From: Sphingomonas sp. Root241
Lineage (GTDB): Bacteria > Pseudomonadota > Alphaproteobacteria > Sphingomonadales > Sphingomonadaceae
DNA length: 64,000 bases
Assembly (NCBI RefSeq): GCF_001428865.1
Contig: NZ_LMIV01000002.1
Span: forward strand, 814,903 to 878,902
Reading direction: 5' to 3'
Shown: piece by piece, positions 1 through 9,438 of the stretch
Numbering within the stretch: position 1 is the stretch's first letter
Layout: every line of letters starts with the position of its first letter
Program-made: the position numbers and the translations under genes
The notes under the pieces: generated by a model
What the model was told of the DNA's origin: nothing
The model's database searches: none
What the model saw: only the letters and a program-made list of their open reading frames with translations

Positions 1-2
1 AC

Positions 3-2141
3 TGTGATTTCCTGTCCATGTACCCAACCGTCTGCACGCTCATGGGTTTGTGGCAGTTCGTGATCGCGACAGGCATGGATTGGACGGATGCGACCGTCGA
101 GACACAGGCTTTGCTCGATCGCATCGAACCCGCCGATATGCTGCGTCCCGAACAATGGAGCGATCTCACAGCACTTGTGCAGTTGCGTCCCGCGAATGAC
201 ATTCTGCCAATCAGGGCGAAGTACGGAGACGAAGGCGCGTCCACGATCGGCGTCAACGAATTTTCATCGGGCGAGCCTCGCTGGTTTACGCTCGCCGACG
301 TGATTGCGGCCAAGGTGTTGGGCGGTGGCAAGGTGCCGGTGATCGATCGCGCTATCCGGTTTTCGCCACGAGAAAAGCAATCCGGCTTGCAGCCCATCGA
401 CATTGCCGGGAAAGCTAAGTTCCACGTCGAACCAGCGACAACTGATTTCTATCAGCGCGTTATCGATCTGCGGCTTGAGGTCAAATCAACGCCTGCCCAA
501 TCCGCCGACGATGCCGCCCGACTCAAATCCGAGCAACTGGCGCTGAAAATTCTCGCTAATGCGACAAGCTACGGCATCTTTATCGAGATGATCGTCCACG
601 ACCTTGAAAAGGCCGAGACGCTCAAGGGCTATGGCTCCGAAGGCGTCGAGTTTCCCGTCACCACCAACAAATATGAGCAGCCGGGTAGCTATTTTCATCC
701 GCTATTGGCCACACTGATAACCGGCGCGGCGCGGTTGATGTTGGCACTGGCGGAACGTTGTGCCGCCGATGAAGGACTGGATTGGGTATTCTGCGATACC
801 GACAGCCTTGCCATCGCGCGACCGCGCGACATGGATGCGCCATCGTTCATCGCAGCAGCTCGTCGGGTCTGCGTATCGTTCGCAGGTCTGAACCCGTATG
901 AAGTGAGCGCTGAATCGATCCTGCAAATCGAGGATCAGAACTACGCCATGGGCGATAAGCGGAAGGTCGGTCTTGATAGCGCGCCACCGCTCCATTGCTT
1001 CGCGATCAGTGCCAAGCGCTACGCCTTGTTCAATGATGGCAGCGATGGCCCGATCATCAGAAAGGCATCTGCGCACGGTCTTGGCCACCTGCTGCCACCC
1101 TATCAGGATATGGACAAAGACCGCCGCGCAAAGCGATTGGCGGATATTAATGTCGATCTCTGGCAGGAAGACCTTTGGAAGCGGATTATCACTGCGGCGG
1201 AAGACGCGGAGCCGGACGATGCGGGATATGCTATCGGTCTCGATACCGACGAACGGTTTGGCAGGCCGGTTGCTAGTCGATATGCGGCCACCACTCCCGC
1301 GCTGCTAAAGTGGTTCAAATCCTACAATCGCGGGAAGCCCTACGAGAAGCAGGTGCGTCCGTTCGGATTCCTGTTGTCGATGCAGTCCGAGAAAATCGAG
1401 CTACGCGCACATGACGACACCGAAGCATTGGCTCGGTGGCGGAAGCATAAGCGAGACCCTGCACCGACTGCGCCATATGACCGAGACCCGCGCTTAGCGG
1501 CGGAACATGCCTTCGATCGCCGCCACCGCGACATCAAAATCCCGCCGCGCTGGCTCATTTCCTATGCCGATGCCCTGGCGGATTATCACCTCCAGCCCGA
1601 GACTAAATTTCGTGGCGGCGAAAAGCGCGGAAACAGTGGCCCGCTGGAGCGCCGCCATATCATCGGTACCGCCGCGCAGATGATCGGCAAGGAAGCTGAG
1701 GGTTGGGAAGAGCAGCTGTACGTCGGCGAGGATGATGCGGCGATCAGCTATGGCCTGACGCCCGAAGCGCGGGCGGGGCTAGTGGAATCGATCCGCATAG
1801 CCCGCAAGCGGTTCAGCGTGCGAAAGTTTACCAAAGCAGCTCGCGTCACAGATCGCACTATCGCCGCAGCGGTGAGCAGCCAAAATCTCGTCTCGGATGC
1901 GACTCTGATCCGCCTCGCAGATGTCGCCGTCCGGCTATGGCAAGGGTGGGAAGCTTACACAGCCGAAGAGGCAGAGCTATGTGATTGGGCTTGGCAGCAA
2001 GCCATCATCGAAGGGATGTACGCCTTCGCCGGTCGCGTCGGCGTTGATGGTTCGAATCTTAGCAAGGCGCTCAAATCGCGAAAATTCAGCACCGGATTGC
2101 TCATAAAGCTCCGAGCCGCGCATACCTCGCCCACCGCTTGA
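3..2141 (+). CDS. Family B DNA polymerase-like protein, 5' end outside the window
   Basis: The open frame runs in from before base 1, so the N-terminal part (any exonuclease domain) is missing. Three polymerase palm motifs are visible. Motif A is DFLSMYP at bases 6-26, only partly inside an ATG-initiated reading. Motif B is LKILANATSYG near residue 181 of that reading. Motif C is FCDTDSLAI near residue 258, with the two metal-binding Asp, followed by a thumb-proximal SAKRYALF. This order and spacing is that of family B polymerases. The last 120 residues look like a helical DNA-binding region (KAARVTDRTIAAAV and DGSNLSKALKSRKF). It is not the usual PolII (PolB), whose sequence is quite different. 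It lies about 150 bp upstream of a type I restriction operon on the same strand. Role unknown; a mobile-element replicase or a defence-associated polymerase are both possible. Confident on the fold, not on the function. Confidence 0.7.
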   Translation, partial: CDFLSMYPTVCTLMGLWQFVIATGMDWTDATVETQALLDRIEPADMLRPEQWSDLTALVQLRPANDILPIRAKYGDEGASTIGVNEFSSGEPRWFTLADVIAAKVLGGGKVPVIDRAIRFSPREKQSGLQPIDIAGKAKFHVEPATTDFYQRVIDLRLEVKSTPAQSADDAARLKSEQLALKILANATSYGIFIEMIVHDLEKAETLKGYGSEGVEFPVTTNKYEQPGSYFHPLLATLITGAARLMLALAERCAADEGLDWVFCDTDSLAIARPRDMDAPSFIAAARRVCVSFAGLNPYEVSAESILQIEDQNYAMGDKRKVGLDSAPPLHCFAISAKRYALFNDGSDGPIIRKASAHGLGHLLPPYQDMDKDRRAKRLADINVDLWQEDLWKRIITAAEDAEPDDAGYAIGLDTDERFGRPVASRYAATTPALLKWFKSYNRGKPYEKQVRPFGFLLSMQSEKIELRAHDDTEALARWRKHKRDPAPTAPYDRDPRLAAEHAFDRRHRDIKIPPRWLISYADALADYHLQPETKFRGGEKRGNSGPLERRHIIGTAAQMIGKEAEGWEEQLYVGEDDAAISYGLTPEARAGLVESIRIARKRFSVRKFTKAARVTDRTIAAAVSSQNLVSDATLIRLADVAVRLWQGWEAYTAEEAELCDWAWQQAIIEGMYAFAGRVGVDGSNLSKALKSRKFSTGLLIKLRAAHTSPTA

Positions 2142-2287
2142 GTTTGCCCGTCCTTGATTGGTCGGTCGAAGTGTATCTGTCAGCTGCGCTTGCGCTAGCA
2201 CGTCTGTCGCGCCCTCGGGCATTGCACCCATCCTCCGCTGTGGTAAGGCTACTTTAAACGACTATAAGCCTGTTCAGCGGAGTTTAT

Positions 2288-2509
2288 ATGACACCAGCGG
2301 AACCATGGGTCACCGCTGAAGACGTGGCCAAGCATTTGGGCGTAGTGAAGGACACCATATATCGCTGGCGCGAGTGTCGGCATTTGCCCGCGCATAAAAT
2401 CGGGCGCTTGTGGAAGTTCCAGATATCCGAGGTGGATGAGTGGGTCAGGCTGGGCGGCGCGGACGACACGGCCTCAATCTCCACCAATCAGCCCGGATTA
2501 GATCAATGA
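2288..2509 (+). CDS. Excisionase/MerR-type helix-turn-helix protein
   Basis: A 73-residue protein of the HTH_17 (excisionase-like) family. It has WVTAEDVAKHLGVVKDTIYR as the winged helix-turn-helix, then KIGRLWKFQISEVDEWV, the typical second half that contacts DNA. An upstream GGAG sits 6 bases before the ATG. Its TGA overlaps the hsdR ATG (ATGA at 2506-2509), so it is the first gene of the restriction operon and is translationally coupled to it. By position it probably controls the operon, for example to delay restriction on entry into a new host; this is inferred. It carries no recombinase partner in view, so a true excisionase role is less likely. Confidence 0.75.
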   Translation: MTPAEPWVTAEDVAKHLGVVKDTIYRWRECRHLPAHKIGRLWKFQISEVDEWVRLGGADDTASISTNQPGLDQ

Positions 2510-5502
2510 CGACGGCCGAAAGCACCATCGAACGGGAACTGATTTCTAAGCTTGAAGAGCTGAAGTACGAATATCGTCGGGACATCCGTGATCGTGCGGC
2601 GCTGGAGCTGAATTTTCGTCAGAAGTTCGAGGCTTTGAACCGCGTCCACTTGACCGATAACGAGTTTCAGCGCCTTCTTGAAAGCATCACCGCGCCCGAC
2701 GTGTTCGCGGCTGCAAACGTGTTGCGGGGATACAGCAGCTTTGAGCGCGATGATGGCACGCCGCTCAACTACACGTTGGTCAACATCAAGGACTGGTGCA
2801 AAAACACGTTTGAGGTGGTCAGCCAACTCCGCATCAACACAGACAACAGCCATCATCGCTACGATGTGATTCTGCTCATCAACGGCGTGCCAGTCGTTCA
2901 GATTGAGCTCAAAACAATGGCGGTCAGTCCGCGCCGCGCCATGCAGCAGATCGTCGATTACAAAACCGATCCGGGGAACGGGTACGGCAAGACGCTGCTT
3001 TGCTTCCTCCAGATTTTCGTGGTCAGCAACCGTACCGACACTTGGTATTTCGCCAACAACAACGCTCGGCAGTTCAGCTTCAATGCCGATGAGCGCTTCC
3101 TGCCGATTTATCAGTTCGCCAGCGAAGAAAACAAGAAGATTACCCACCTCGACAGCTTTGCAGAGAAATTCCTGGCGAAATGCACGCTGGGTCAGATGGT
3201 CAGCCGTTATATGGTGCTCGTTGCCAGCGAACAGAAGCTGATGATGATGCGCCCCTACCAAATCTATGCTGTGAAGGCGATTGTAGAGTGCATTCACCAG
3301 AATTGCGGCAACGGCTATGTCTGGCATACCACCGGCAGCGGCAAGACGCTGACATCCTTCAAGGCATCGACGTTGCTCAAAGACAACGACGACATCGCCA
3401 AGTGCCTTTTTGTCGTGGATCGCAAAGACCTCGACCGGCAGACTCGCGAGGAGTTCAACCGCTTTCAGGATGGCTGCGTCGAGGAAAATACTAACACTGA
3501 AACGCTGGTGCGCCGCCTGCTATCGGACGACCGGGCCGATAAGGTCATTGTCACGACAATTCAGAAGCTGGGCTTAGCGCTTGACGATTCAAAGCGTCGT
3601 CAGCAGGGCAAGAAAAAGACCTACAAGGAGCGACTGGAGCCGCTGCGTGATGAGCGCGTCGCCATCATTTTCGACGAATGCCACCGGTCGCAGTTCGGAG
3701 AAAACCATAAGGCCATCAAGGAGTTCTTTCCCAAGGCTCAGCTCTTCGGCTTCACCGGCACGCCGATCTTCGAGCAGAACGCCAGCTACAGCCAAATCGA
3801 GGGTGAGCAGGGTAGTTATCGCACCACGGACGATCTGTTCCAGCGCAGTCTGCACCAATACACGATCACTCACGCCATTGAGGACCGCAACGTGTTGCGG
3901 TTCCACATCGACTACTACAAGCCCGAAGGCGAAAAGCTGCCTAAACCGGGCGAGGCACTGAAAAAGGAGAAGGTCATCGAGACAATCTTGACGAAGCACA
4001 ATGCGGCCACCGCCAACCGGAAATTCAATGCCGTGCTGGCTACCAGTTCGATCAATGATGCCATCGACTACTACGAAAAATTCGCCAAGATTCAGGCGCG
4101 GCGTCAGGCTGAAGACCCTGAGTTTCAGCCGCTAAATATTGTCTGCGTCTTTTCACCGCCTGCCGAGGGCAACAAGGACGTGCAGCAGATTCAGGAAGAT
4201 CTGCCGCAGGAGAAGGCCGACAACGCTCAGGATCCCGAAGCCAAGAAGGTCGCGCTAAAGGCGATCATCAGTGATTACAATGATCGCTACGGTACCAATC
4301 ACAAGATTGGGGAGTTCGACCTCTACTACCAAGACGTGCAAAAGCGCATCAAGGATCAGCAGTTTCCCAATGCCGATTTGCCGCGAAAGGGCGCGGAGAA
4401 GATCGATATCGTTATCGTAGTGGACATGCTGCTGACCGGCTTTGATTCCAAGTTCCTGAACACGCTCTATGTGGACAAGAACCTGAAGCATCACGGACTT
4501 ATTCAGGCTTTTTCGCGAACCAATCGGGTGCTGAATGACACCAAGCCCTACGGCAACATCCTCGATTTCCGACAGCAACAGGCAGCTGTGGAAGAGGCCA
4601 TTGCCCTGTTCTCCGGCGAGAAGATCGACAACCCCCGGCAAATCTGGCTGGTCGATCCGGCGCCGAAGGTCATCGAGAACCTGCAGAACGCCATGCAGAC
4701 GCTCGGTGCATTCATGGAATCGCAGGGACTGACCAACACTCCGGAGGACGTGCCCAACCTCAAGGGCGATGCCGCGCGCGGGCAGTTCATTACCTTGTTC
4801 AAAGAGGTGCAGCGCCTGAAAACCCAACTCGATCAGTACACCGATCTGAGCGAGGAGCAGACCGAAGCCATAAGCCAAACCGTACCGCCAGACGCCCTGC
4901 AAGGCTTCCGCAGCATGTATCTCGAAACCGCCAAGCGGCTGAAGGAAAAGCAGGACATGCCTGGCGGTGCAAGCGATCCGGTGGTGGACCAGCTCGATTT
5001 CGAGTTCGTGCTCTTCCACTCAGCCGTGATCGACTATGATTACATTATGGGCCTGATCGCCCGTTACACGCAGAACCTGCCCGGCAAATTGAAAATGAGC
5101 CGCGAGCAGCTGATTGGCCTGATCCAGTCCGATGCCAAGTTCATCGACGAGCGGGACGACATCGCGGAGTATATTCGCGGCCTGTCTGCCGACCAGCCGC
5201 TGGATGAAAGGGAAATCCGCGCCGGATACGAACGGTTCAAGGCGGCCAAGAAGGTGCAGGCGCTGACCGCGATTGCCGACAAGCATCGGGTGGACGCCGC
5301 TGCGCTGCAAACCTTTGTCGATGTCGTGTTGCGCCGTCGGATTTTCGATGGCGACGGCCTGAGTGAACTGATGGCACCGCTGGAACTCGGTTGGAAGGCG
5401 CGCACCCAAGCCGAGCTGGCGCTAATGGAAGACCTTGCTCCCTTGCTCCACAAGCTGGCCCAGGGCCGCGAGATTTCCGGGCTGAGCGCGTATGAGCAGT
5501 AA
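2506..5502 (+). CDS. hsdR: Type I restriction enzyme, HsdR subunit
   Basis: A 998-residue motor and nuclease subunit of a type I restriction-modification complex that translocates DNA and cuts it at a distance from the unmethylated site. The N-terminal PD-(D/E)xK nuclease is visible as D120 and E134-L-K136 (VQIELK). The helicase follows with HTTGSGKT at 274-281 (Walker A), FDECH at 389-393 (Walker B), TGTP at 417-420, and the later motifs LLTGFDSKFLNTLYVD and QAFSRTNRV. The ATG at 2506 was chosen over an earlier in-frame ATG (2440) because it overlaps the stop of the preceding HTH gene as ATGA and begins the conserved MTTAEST-type N-terminus. The 3' end overlaps hsdS by 11 bp. Length and motif order are normal, so the gene looks intact. 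Confidence 0.95.
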   Translation: MTTAESTIERELISKLEELKYEYRRDIRDRAALELNFRQKFEALNRVHLTDNEFQRLLESITAPDVFAAANVLRGYSSFERDDGTPLNYTLVNIKDWCKNTFEVVSQLRINTDNSHHRYDVILLINGVPVVQIELKTMAVSPRRAMQQIVDYKTDPGNGYGKTLLCFLQIFVVSNRTDTWYFANNNARQFSFNADERFLPIYQFASEENKKITHLDSFAEKFLAKCTLGQMVSRYMVLVASEQKLMMMRPYQIYAVKAIVECIHQNCGNGYVWHTTGSGKTLTSFKASTLLKDNDDIAKCLFVVDRKDLDRQTREEFNRFQDGCVEENTNTETLVRRLLSDDRADKVIVTTIQKLGLALDDSKRRQQGKKKTYKERLEPLRDERVAIIFDECHRSQFGENHKAIKEFFPKAQLFGFTGTPIFEQNASYSQIEGEQGSYRTTDDLFQRSLHQYTITHAIEDRNVLRFHIDYYKPEGEKLPKPGEALKKEKVIETILTKHNAATANRKFNAVLATSSINDAIDYYEKFAKIQARRQAEDPEFQPLNIVCVFSPPAEGNKDVQQIQEDLPQEKADNAQDPEAKKVALKAIISDYNDRYGTNHKIGEFDLYYQDVQKRIKDQQFPNADLPRKGAEKIDIVIVVDMLLTGFDSKFLNTLYVDKNLKHHGLIQAFSRTNRVLNDTKPYGNILDFRQQQAAVEEAIALFSGEKIDNPRQIWLVDPAPKVIENLQNAMQTLGAFMESQGLTNTPEDVPNLKGDAARGQFITLFKEVQRLKTQLDQYTDLSEEQTEAISQTVPPDALQGFRSMYLETAKRLKEKQDMPGGASDPVVDQLDFEFVLFHSAVIDYDYIMGLIARYTQNLPGKLKMSREQLIGLIQSDAKFIDERDDIAEYIRGLSADQPLDEREIRAGYERFKAAKKVQALTAIADKHRVDAAALQTFVDVVLRRRIFDGDGLSELMAPLELGWKARTQAELALMEDLAPLLHKLAQGREISGLSAYEQ

Positions 5503-6712
5503 GAATGTGAGCGCAGTGACGGGCGGGGTCATCCCGAAATTGCGGTTCCCGGAGTTTCTTGGGCAACCGTTACATGACGTTCAACTTGGCGACGTCACCG
5601 AAGAGGCAACGACCCGGAACGGCGATAAGTTCGCTGCTGCGTCAGTCATGGGCGTCCGGAAGGAAGACGGCATCGTTCCGATGGAGGAACGATTGGTTGC
5701 AGGAGATATCTCCCGCTACAAGATCGTCCGCAGCAATTGGTTTGCATATAACCCGATGCGCCTCAACATCGGCTCGATTGCGCGATGGCAGGGCGATGAC
5801 GAGATTCTCGTTAGCCCGGACTACGTTGTGTTTCGTTGCTCGGCGCGAGCCGATCCGACGCCACTGATTCCAGAGTATCTCGACCATTTCCGTAGCTCCA
5901 GACAGTGGGAAGCATTCACAAATGAGACCGGGGACGGCGGGGTGCGTATACGTATCTACTACCGTGACCTTGCGCGAATGCGACTGCTGTTGCCCGATCC
6001 CGATGAGCAGCAGAAAATCGCGGATTGCCTATCTTCCGTCGATGCGCGGATTGCCGCCGAGGCGGACAAGTTGGAGGCATTGAAGGGATACAAAAAGGGT
6101 CTGATGCAGCAGCTCTTCCCCGTACCTGGCGATACTATCCCGAGCCGCCGCTTCCCGCAGTTTCAGGGCGTGGGGGATTGGAGAGAAGCCACTCTCGGTG
6201 AATTCTGTAGAATGAAAGCAGGCAAGTTCGTGGCTGCTGCGGACATCCATGAACAACCGGCCGGAGCTTTGCATCCGTGCTATGGGGGGAATGGATTGCG
6301 CGGCTATACCGTTACTTTCACACATTCGGGCGAGTATGCGCTCATCGGTCGTCAAGGAGCGCTGTGCGGCAACGTCAATTTTGTGACGGGAAACTTCCAC
6401 GCTACCGAACACGCCATTGTCGCTACGCCCCAAAAGGGCATTTTGGTCGAGTGGCTCTTCCACGCGCTTGTCCGTCTGAACTTGAACGATTTTGCAACTG
6501 GACAGGCTCAGCCGGGTTTGTCGGTTGACGTGCTAGAAAAAGTTCCGTGTTCAGCCCCTAGAGACGTGCATGAACAGCAACTGATTGCCGACTGTCTGAC
6601 CTCTGTCGATAGTATGATTACTGCACAAGTCGACAAGATATACGCGCTTAAATCCCACAAAACAGGCCTAATGCAGCAGCTCTTCCCAGTCTCGGGGCAG
6701 GTGTCAGCATGA
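5492..6712 (+). CDS. hsdS: Type I restriction enzyme, HsdS specificity subunit
   Basis: A 406-residue DNA-recognition subunit. Two target-recognition domains are separated by conserved helical spacers that are near-copies of each other. The central one is EQQKIADCLSSVDARI...LMQQLFPVPG (about residues 172-212). The C-terminal one is EQQLIADCLTSVDSMI...LMQQLFPVSG (about 364-404). Each half begins with a 'RFP' signature (KLRFPEF and RRFPQF). This internal duplication is the usual way the circular HsdS assembles a bipartite target. The start overlaps hsdR by 11 bp and the stop overlaps the next gene as ATGA, so it is in a coupled operon. The recognition sequence cannot be read from the protein. 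Confidence 0.93.
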   Translation: MSSKNVSAVTGGVIPKLRFPEFLGQPLHDVQLGDVTEEATTRNGDKFAAASVMGVRKEDGIVPMEERLVAGDISRYKIVRSNWFAYNPMRLNIGSIARWQGDDEILVSPDYVVFRCSARADPTPLIPEYLDHFRSSRQWEAFTNETGDGGVRIRIYYRDLARMRLLLPDPDEQQKIADCLSSVDARIAAEADKLEALKGYKKGLMQQLFPVPGDTIPSRRFPQFQGVGDWREATLGEFCRMKAGKFVAAADIHEQPAGALHPCYGGNGLRGYTVTFTHSGEYALIGRQGALCGNVNFVTGNFHATEHAIVATPQKGILVEWLFHALVRLNLNDFATGQAQPGLSVDVLEKVPCSAPRDVHEQQLIADCLTSVDSMITAQVDKIYALKSHKTGLMQQLFPVSGQVSA

Positions 6713-7791
6713 GCAAGCCTCGCCAATATACCTATAAATCGATCAAAAAGGTGGTTCAGCGGCTTCGCGATGACCTCAATGGAGGCGGACAGCAGTTCGT
6801 TCTGCTATATGCCTATAACGGCATCGGGAAGACCCGCATTTCCATGAGCTTCAAGGATAAGGGGAAGCAGGGAGATGTACGTGACACACTGTATTTCAAT
6901 GCCTATACTGAAGACCTATTTCTATGGGATAACGACCTCGAAAACGACATCGTCCGCACGATAAAATTCAATGAAAAATCGCGGTTCTTTGCGGGCATAA
7001 AGGACTTGGCGCTTGAAGAGAGCATTCAGAAATACCTCGGTCGCTATGCCGATTTTGATTTCGACATCGACTATGCCAGCTGGACAATCTCGTTCAGCAA
7101 GGGCGGTAGTAACCACATCAAGGTGTCGCGCGGCGAAGAGAACATCTTCATATGGTGCCTGTTCATGGCGATATGCGAACGGGTGATCGACAAACACCCA
7201 TCCTATGACTGGGTGAAATATCTATATATCGACGATCCGATCTCATCGCTTGACGACAACAATGCCATTGCGGTTGCCTGTGATCTCGCCAAGCTGCTGA
7301 AGCGTGAGGAGAACGAACTTAAGGTCGTATTTTCGTCCCACCATGCTCTGTTTTTCAACGTTGTCTGCAACGAACTGAAAAAGAAGTCGCACAAGAAATA
7401 TTTCCTGTATCGCCCAAATCGGGGCGAAATCTTTGTGCTTCAGGCGACGGACGAGACGCCATTCTTTCACCACGTTGCAATGCTCGACGATATTCGTAAT
7501 GCTGCGAACTCCGGCTCGTTATACACCTATCATTTCAACAAGTTGCGGAGCATCCTGGAAAAGACAGCGATCTTTTTCGGGCACAATGATTTTTCGGCGT
7601 GCATTCATGGCGTTGATGATGAAGCGCTTTATGCGCGTGCTCTGAATCTGCTCAGCCATGGCGAATATGCCATTTTCGAACCCCGAGAGATGGGCGACGA
7701 TAACAAGCAGCTCTTCCGCCAGATTCTGGATGCCTTCCTCGCCCGATACCAATTCGCCTTGCCAGAGCTTCTGGCCCAGCCCGCGACATGA
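6709..7791 (+). CDS. ABC-type ATPase with PrrC/RloC-like anticodon nuclease signature
   Basis: A 360-residue protein encoded between hsdS and hsdM and coupled to hsdS by ATGA. The first two thirds is an ABC-type nucleotide-binding domain. It shows a Walker A-like YNGIGKT at 36-42, an ABC signature KVSRGEENIF at 138-147, Walker B YLYIDDPISSLDD at 171-183 and an H-loop FSSHHALF at 208-215. The C-terminal third contains R280-x3-E284 and H317, spaced R-x3-E-x32-H. The PrrC anticodon nuclease uses R320, E324 and H356 (R-x3-E-x31-H), and RloC has the same trio. PrrC is about 400 residues and is likewise encoded inside an hsd operon, where it is silenced by the restriction complex until a phage inhibits it. 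The family call rests on the motifs and the context; a general ATPase accessory protein is the alternative. Confidence 0.6.
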   Translation: MSKPRQYTYKSIKKVVQRLRDDLNGGGQQFVLLYAYNGIGKTRISMSFKDKGKQGDVRDTLYFNAYTEDLFLWDNDLENDIVRTIKFNEKSRFFAGIKDLALEESIQKYLGRYADFDFDIDYASWTISFSKGGSNHIKVSRGEENIFIWCLFMAICERVIDKHPSYDWVKYLYIDDPISSLDDNNAIAVACDLAKLLKREENELKVVFSSHHALFFNVVCNELKKKSHKKYFLYRPNRGEIFVLQATDETPFFHHVAMLDDIRNAANSGSLYTYHFNKLRSILEKTAIFFGHNDFSACIHGVDDEALYARALNLLSHGEYAIFEPREMGDDNKQLFRQILDAFLARYQFALPELLAQPAT

Positions 7792-7802
7792 ATGAGTAGA
7801 CC

Positions 7803-9428
7803 ATGACCGATCAGGAACAAAAGCAACTGGGCAAGACCCTGTGGGCCATCGCCGACACATTGCGCGGTGCGATGAACGCGGACGATTTCCGCGATTACAT
7901 GCTGGCATTCCTGTTCCTGCGTTACCTGTCGGACAACTATGAAGCAGCTGCCGCCAAGGAACTGGGATCGGACTATCCCAAGCTGAAGCTTGAGGACAAG
8001 CGCGCGCCTTTGTCGCTGTGGTATGAAGAAACCCCCGACGACACAGAGGCCTTTGAAAAGCAAATGCGCCGCAAGGTGCATTACGTCATCCGCCCGGAAT
8101 ATCTCTGGACCAGTATCGCAGAGCAGGCACGCAAGCAGGACGTGGAACTGCTCGATACCCTCCAGAAAGGGCTGGAGTATATCGAGACAGAATCCTTCGC
8201 CAGCACGTTCCGGGGCCTGTTCTCGGAGATCAATCTGGCCTCGGACAAGCTGGGCAAGGTCTATGCCGAGCGCAATGCTGCCTTGTGCAAGATCATCACG
8301 GAGATCGCCAAGGGGCTGAAGGAGTTTTCAACCGACAGCGATACGCTGGGCGATGCCTACGAATATCTGATTGGCCAGTTTGCAGCCGGATCCGGCAAGA
8401 AGGCGGGAGAGTTCTACACCCCGCAATTCGTGTCGGACATCCTCTCGCAGATTGTGTCTCTTGACGGGCAGGAGCCAGCTACGGGCCAGCGCGCTCACAT
8501 GGACAGCCTGATGGATTTCGCCTGCGGGTCCGGCTCGCTGTTGCTCAACGTGCGCCATCGCATGGGGGCGCACGGGATTGGCAAGATTTTCGGCCAGGAG
8601 AAGAACATCACCACCTACAACCTAGCGCGCATGAACATGCTGCTACACGGGGTGAAGGACACCGAGTTCGAAATTTTCCACGGCGACACACTGACCAACG
8701 ACTGGGACATCCTGCGCGAAACGAACCCGGCCAAGATGCCGCGTTTCGATGCCGTCGTTGCCAACCCGCCGTTCAGCTATCGCTGGGAGCCCACCGAAGC
8801 GCTGGGCGAGGACGTGCGGTTCAAGAACTACGGCCTTGCGCCGAAGTCCGCCGCCGACTTCGCGTTTCTGTTGCACGGATTTCACTACCTCAAGGACGAT
8901 GGGGTCATGGCCATCATCCTGCCGCACGGCGTACTTTTCCGTGGCGGCAAGGAAGCGGAAATCCGGAAGAAGCTGCTCAATGATGGGCATATCGATACCG
9001 TGATCGGCCTGCCCGCCAACCTGTTCTATTCCACTGGCATCCCCGTGTGCATCCTGGTGCTGAAGAAGTGCAAGAAGCCCGATGACGTGTTGTTCATCAA
9101 CGCGGCGGAGCATTTCGAGAAGGGCAAGCGGCAAAATTACCTGGGCGACGGCAAGGACGGCAAGCCCGACCACATCGGAAAGATCGTCTCAACCTATCAA
9201 TTCCGCAGCGAGGAGCCACGCTATTCCCGCCGCGTCTCGATGGAAGAGATCGAAGGCAATGACTTCAATCTAAACATCTCCCGTTACATCAGCACGGCGA
9301 TGGCCGACGAGGAGATCGACCTGAGTGAGGTTCACAAGAAACTGACCGCGCTAGAGGGCGAAATTGGTGCAGCGAGGGAGCAACACAACGCCTTCCTGAA
9401 CGAACTGGGTTTGCCGCCATTGCCGTAG
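7803..9428 (+). CDS. hsdM: Type I restriction enzyme, HsdM N6-adenine methyltransferase subunit
   Basis: A 541-residue modification subunit that methylates adenine in the target, using S-adenosylmethionine. The N-terminal HsdM bundle (LAFLFLRYLSDNYE at about 34-47) is followed by AGEFYTP at 201-207, the SAM-binding loop DFACGSGSLLL at 238-248, and the catalytic NPPF at 321-324. It lies 11 bp after the ATPase gene and closes the core of the operon, whose order is hsdR, hsdS, ATPase, hsdM. In many systems hsdM comes first; here it is placed after the restriction genes, which makes early regulation by the upstream HTH protein plausible. Full length and intact. Confidence 0.95.
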   Translation: MTDQEQKQLGKTLWAIADTLRGAMNADDFRDYMLAFLFLRYLSDNYEAAAAKELGSDYPKLKLEDKRAPLSLWYEETPDDTEAFEKQMRRKVHYVIRPEYLWTSIAEQARKQDVELLDTLQKGLEYIETESFASTFRGLFSEINLASDKLGKVYAERNAALCKIITEIAKGLKEFSTDSDTLGDAYEYLIGQFAAGSGKKAGEFYTPQFVSDILSQIVSLDGQEPATGQRAHMDSLMDFACGSGSLLLNVRHRMGAHGIGKIFGQEKNITTYNLARMNMLLHGVKDTEFEIFHGDTLTNDWDILRETNPAKMPRFDAVVANPPFSYRWEPTEALGEDVRFKNYGLAPKSAADFAFLLHGFHYLKDDGVMAIILPHGVLFRGGKEAEIRKKLLNDGHIDTVIGLPANLFYSTGIPVCILVLKKCKKPDDVLFINAAEHFEKGKRQNYLGDGKDGKPDHIGKIVSTYQFRSEEPRYSRRVSMEEIEGNDFNLNISRYISTAMADEEIDLSEVHKKLTALEGEIGAAREQHNAFLNELGLPPLP

Positions 9429-9438
9429 GGAGGGGTGT

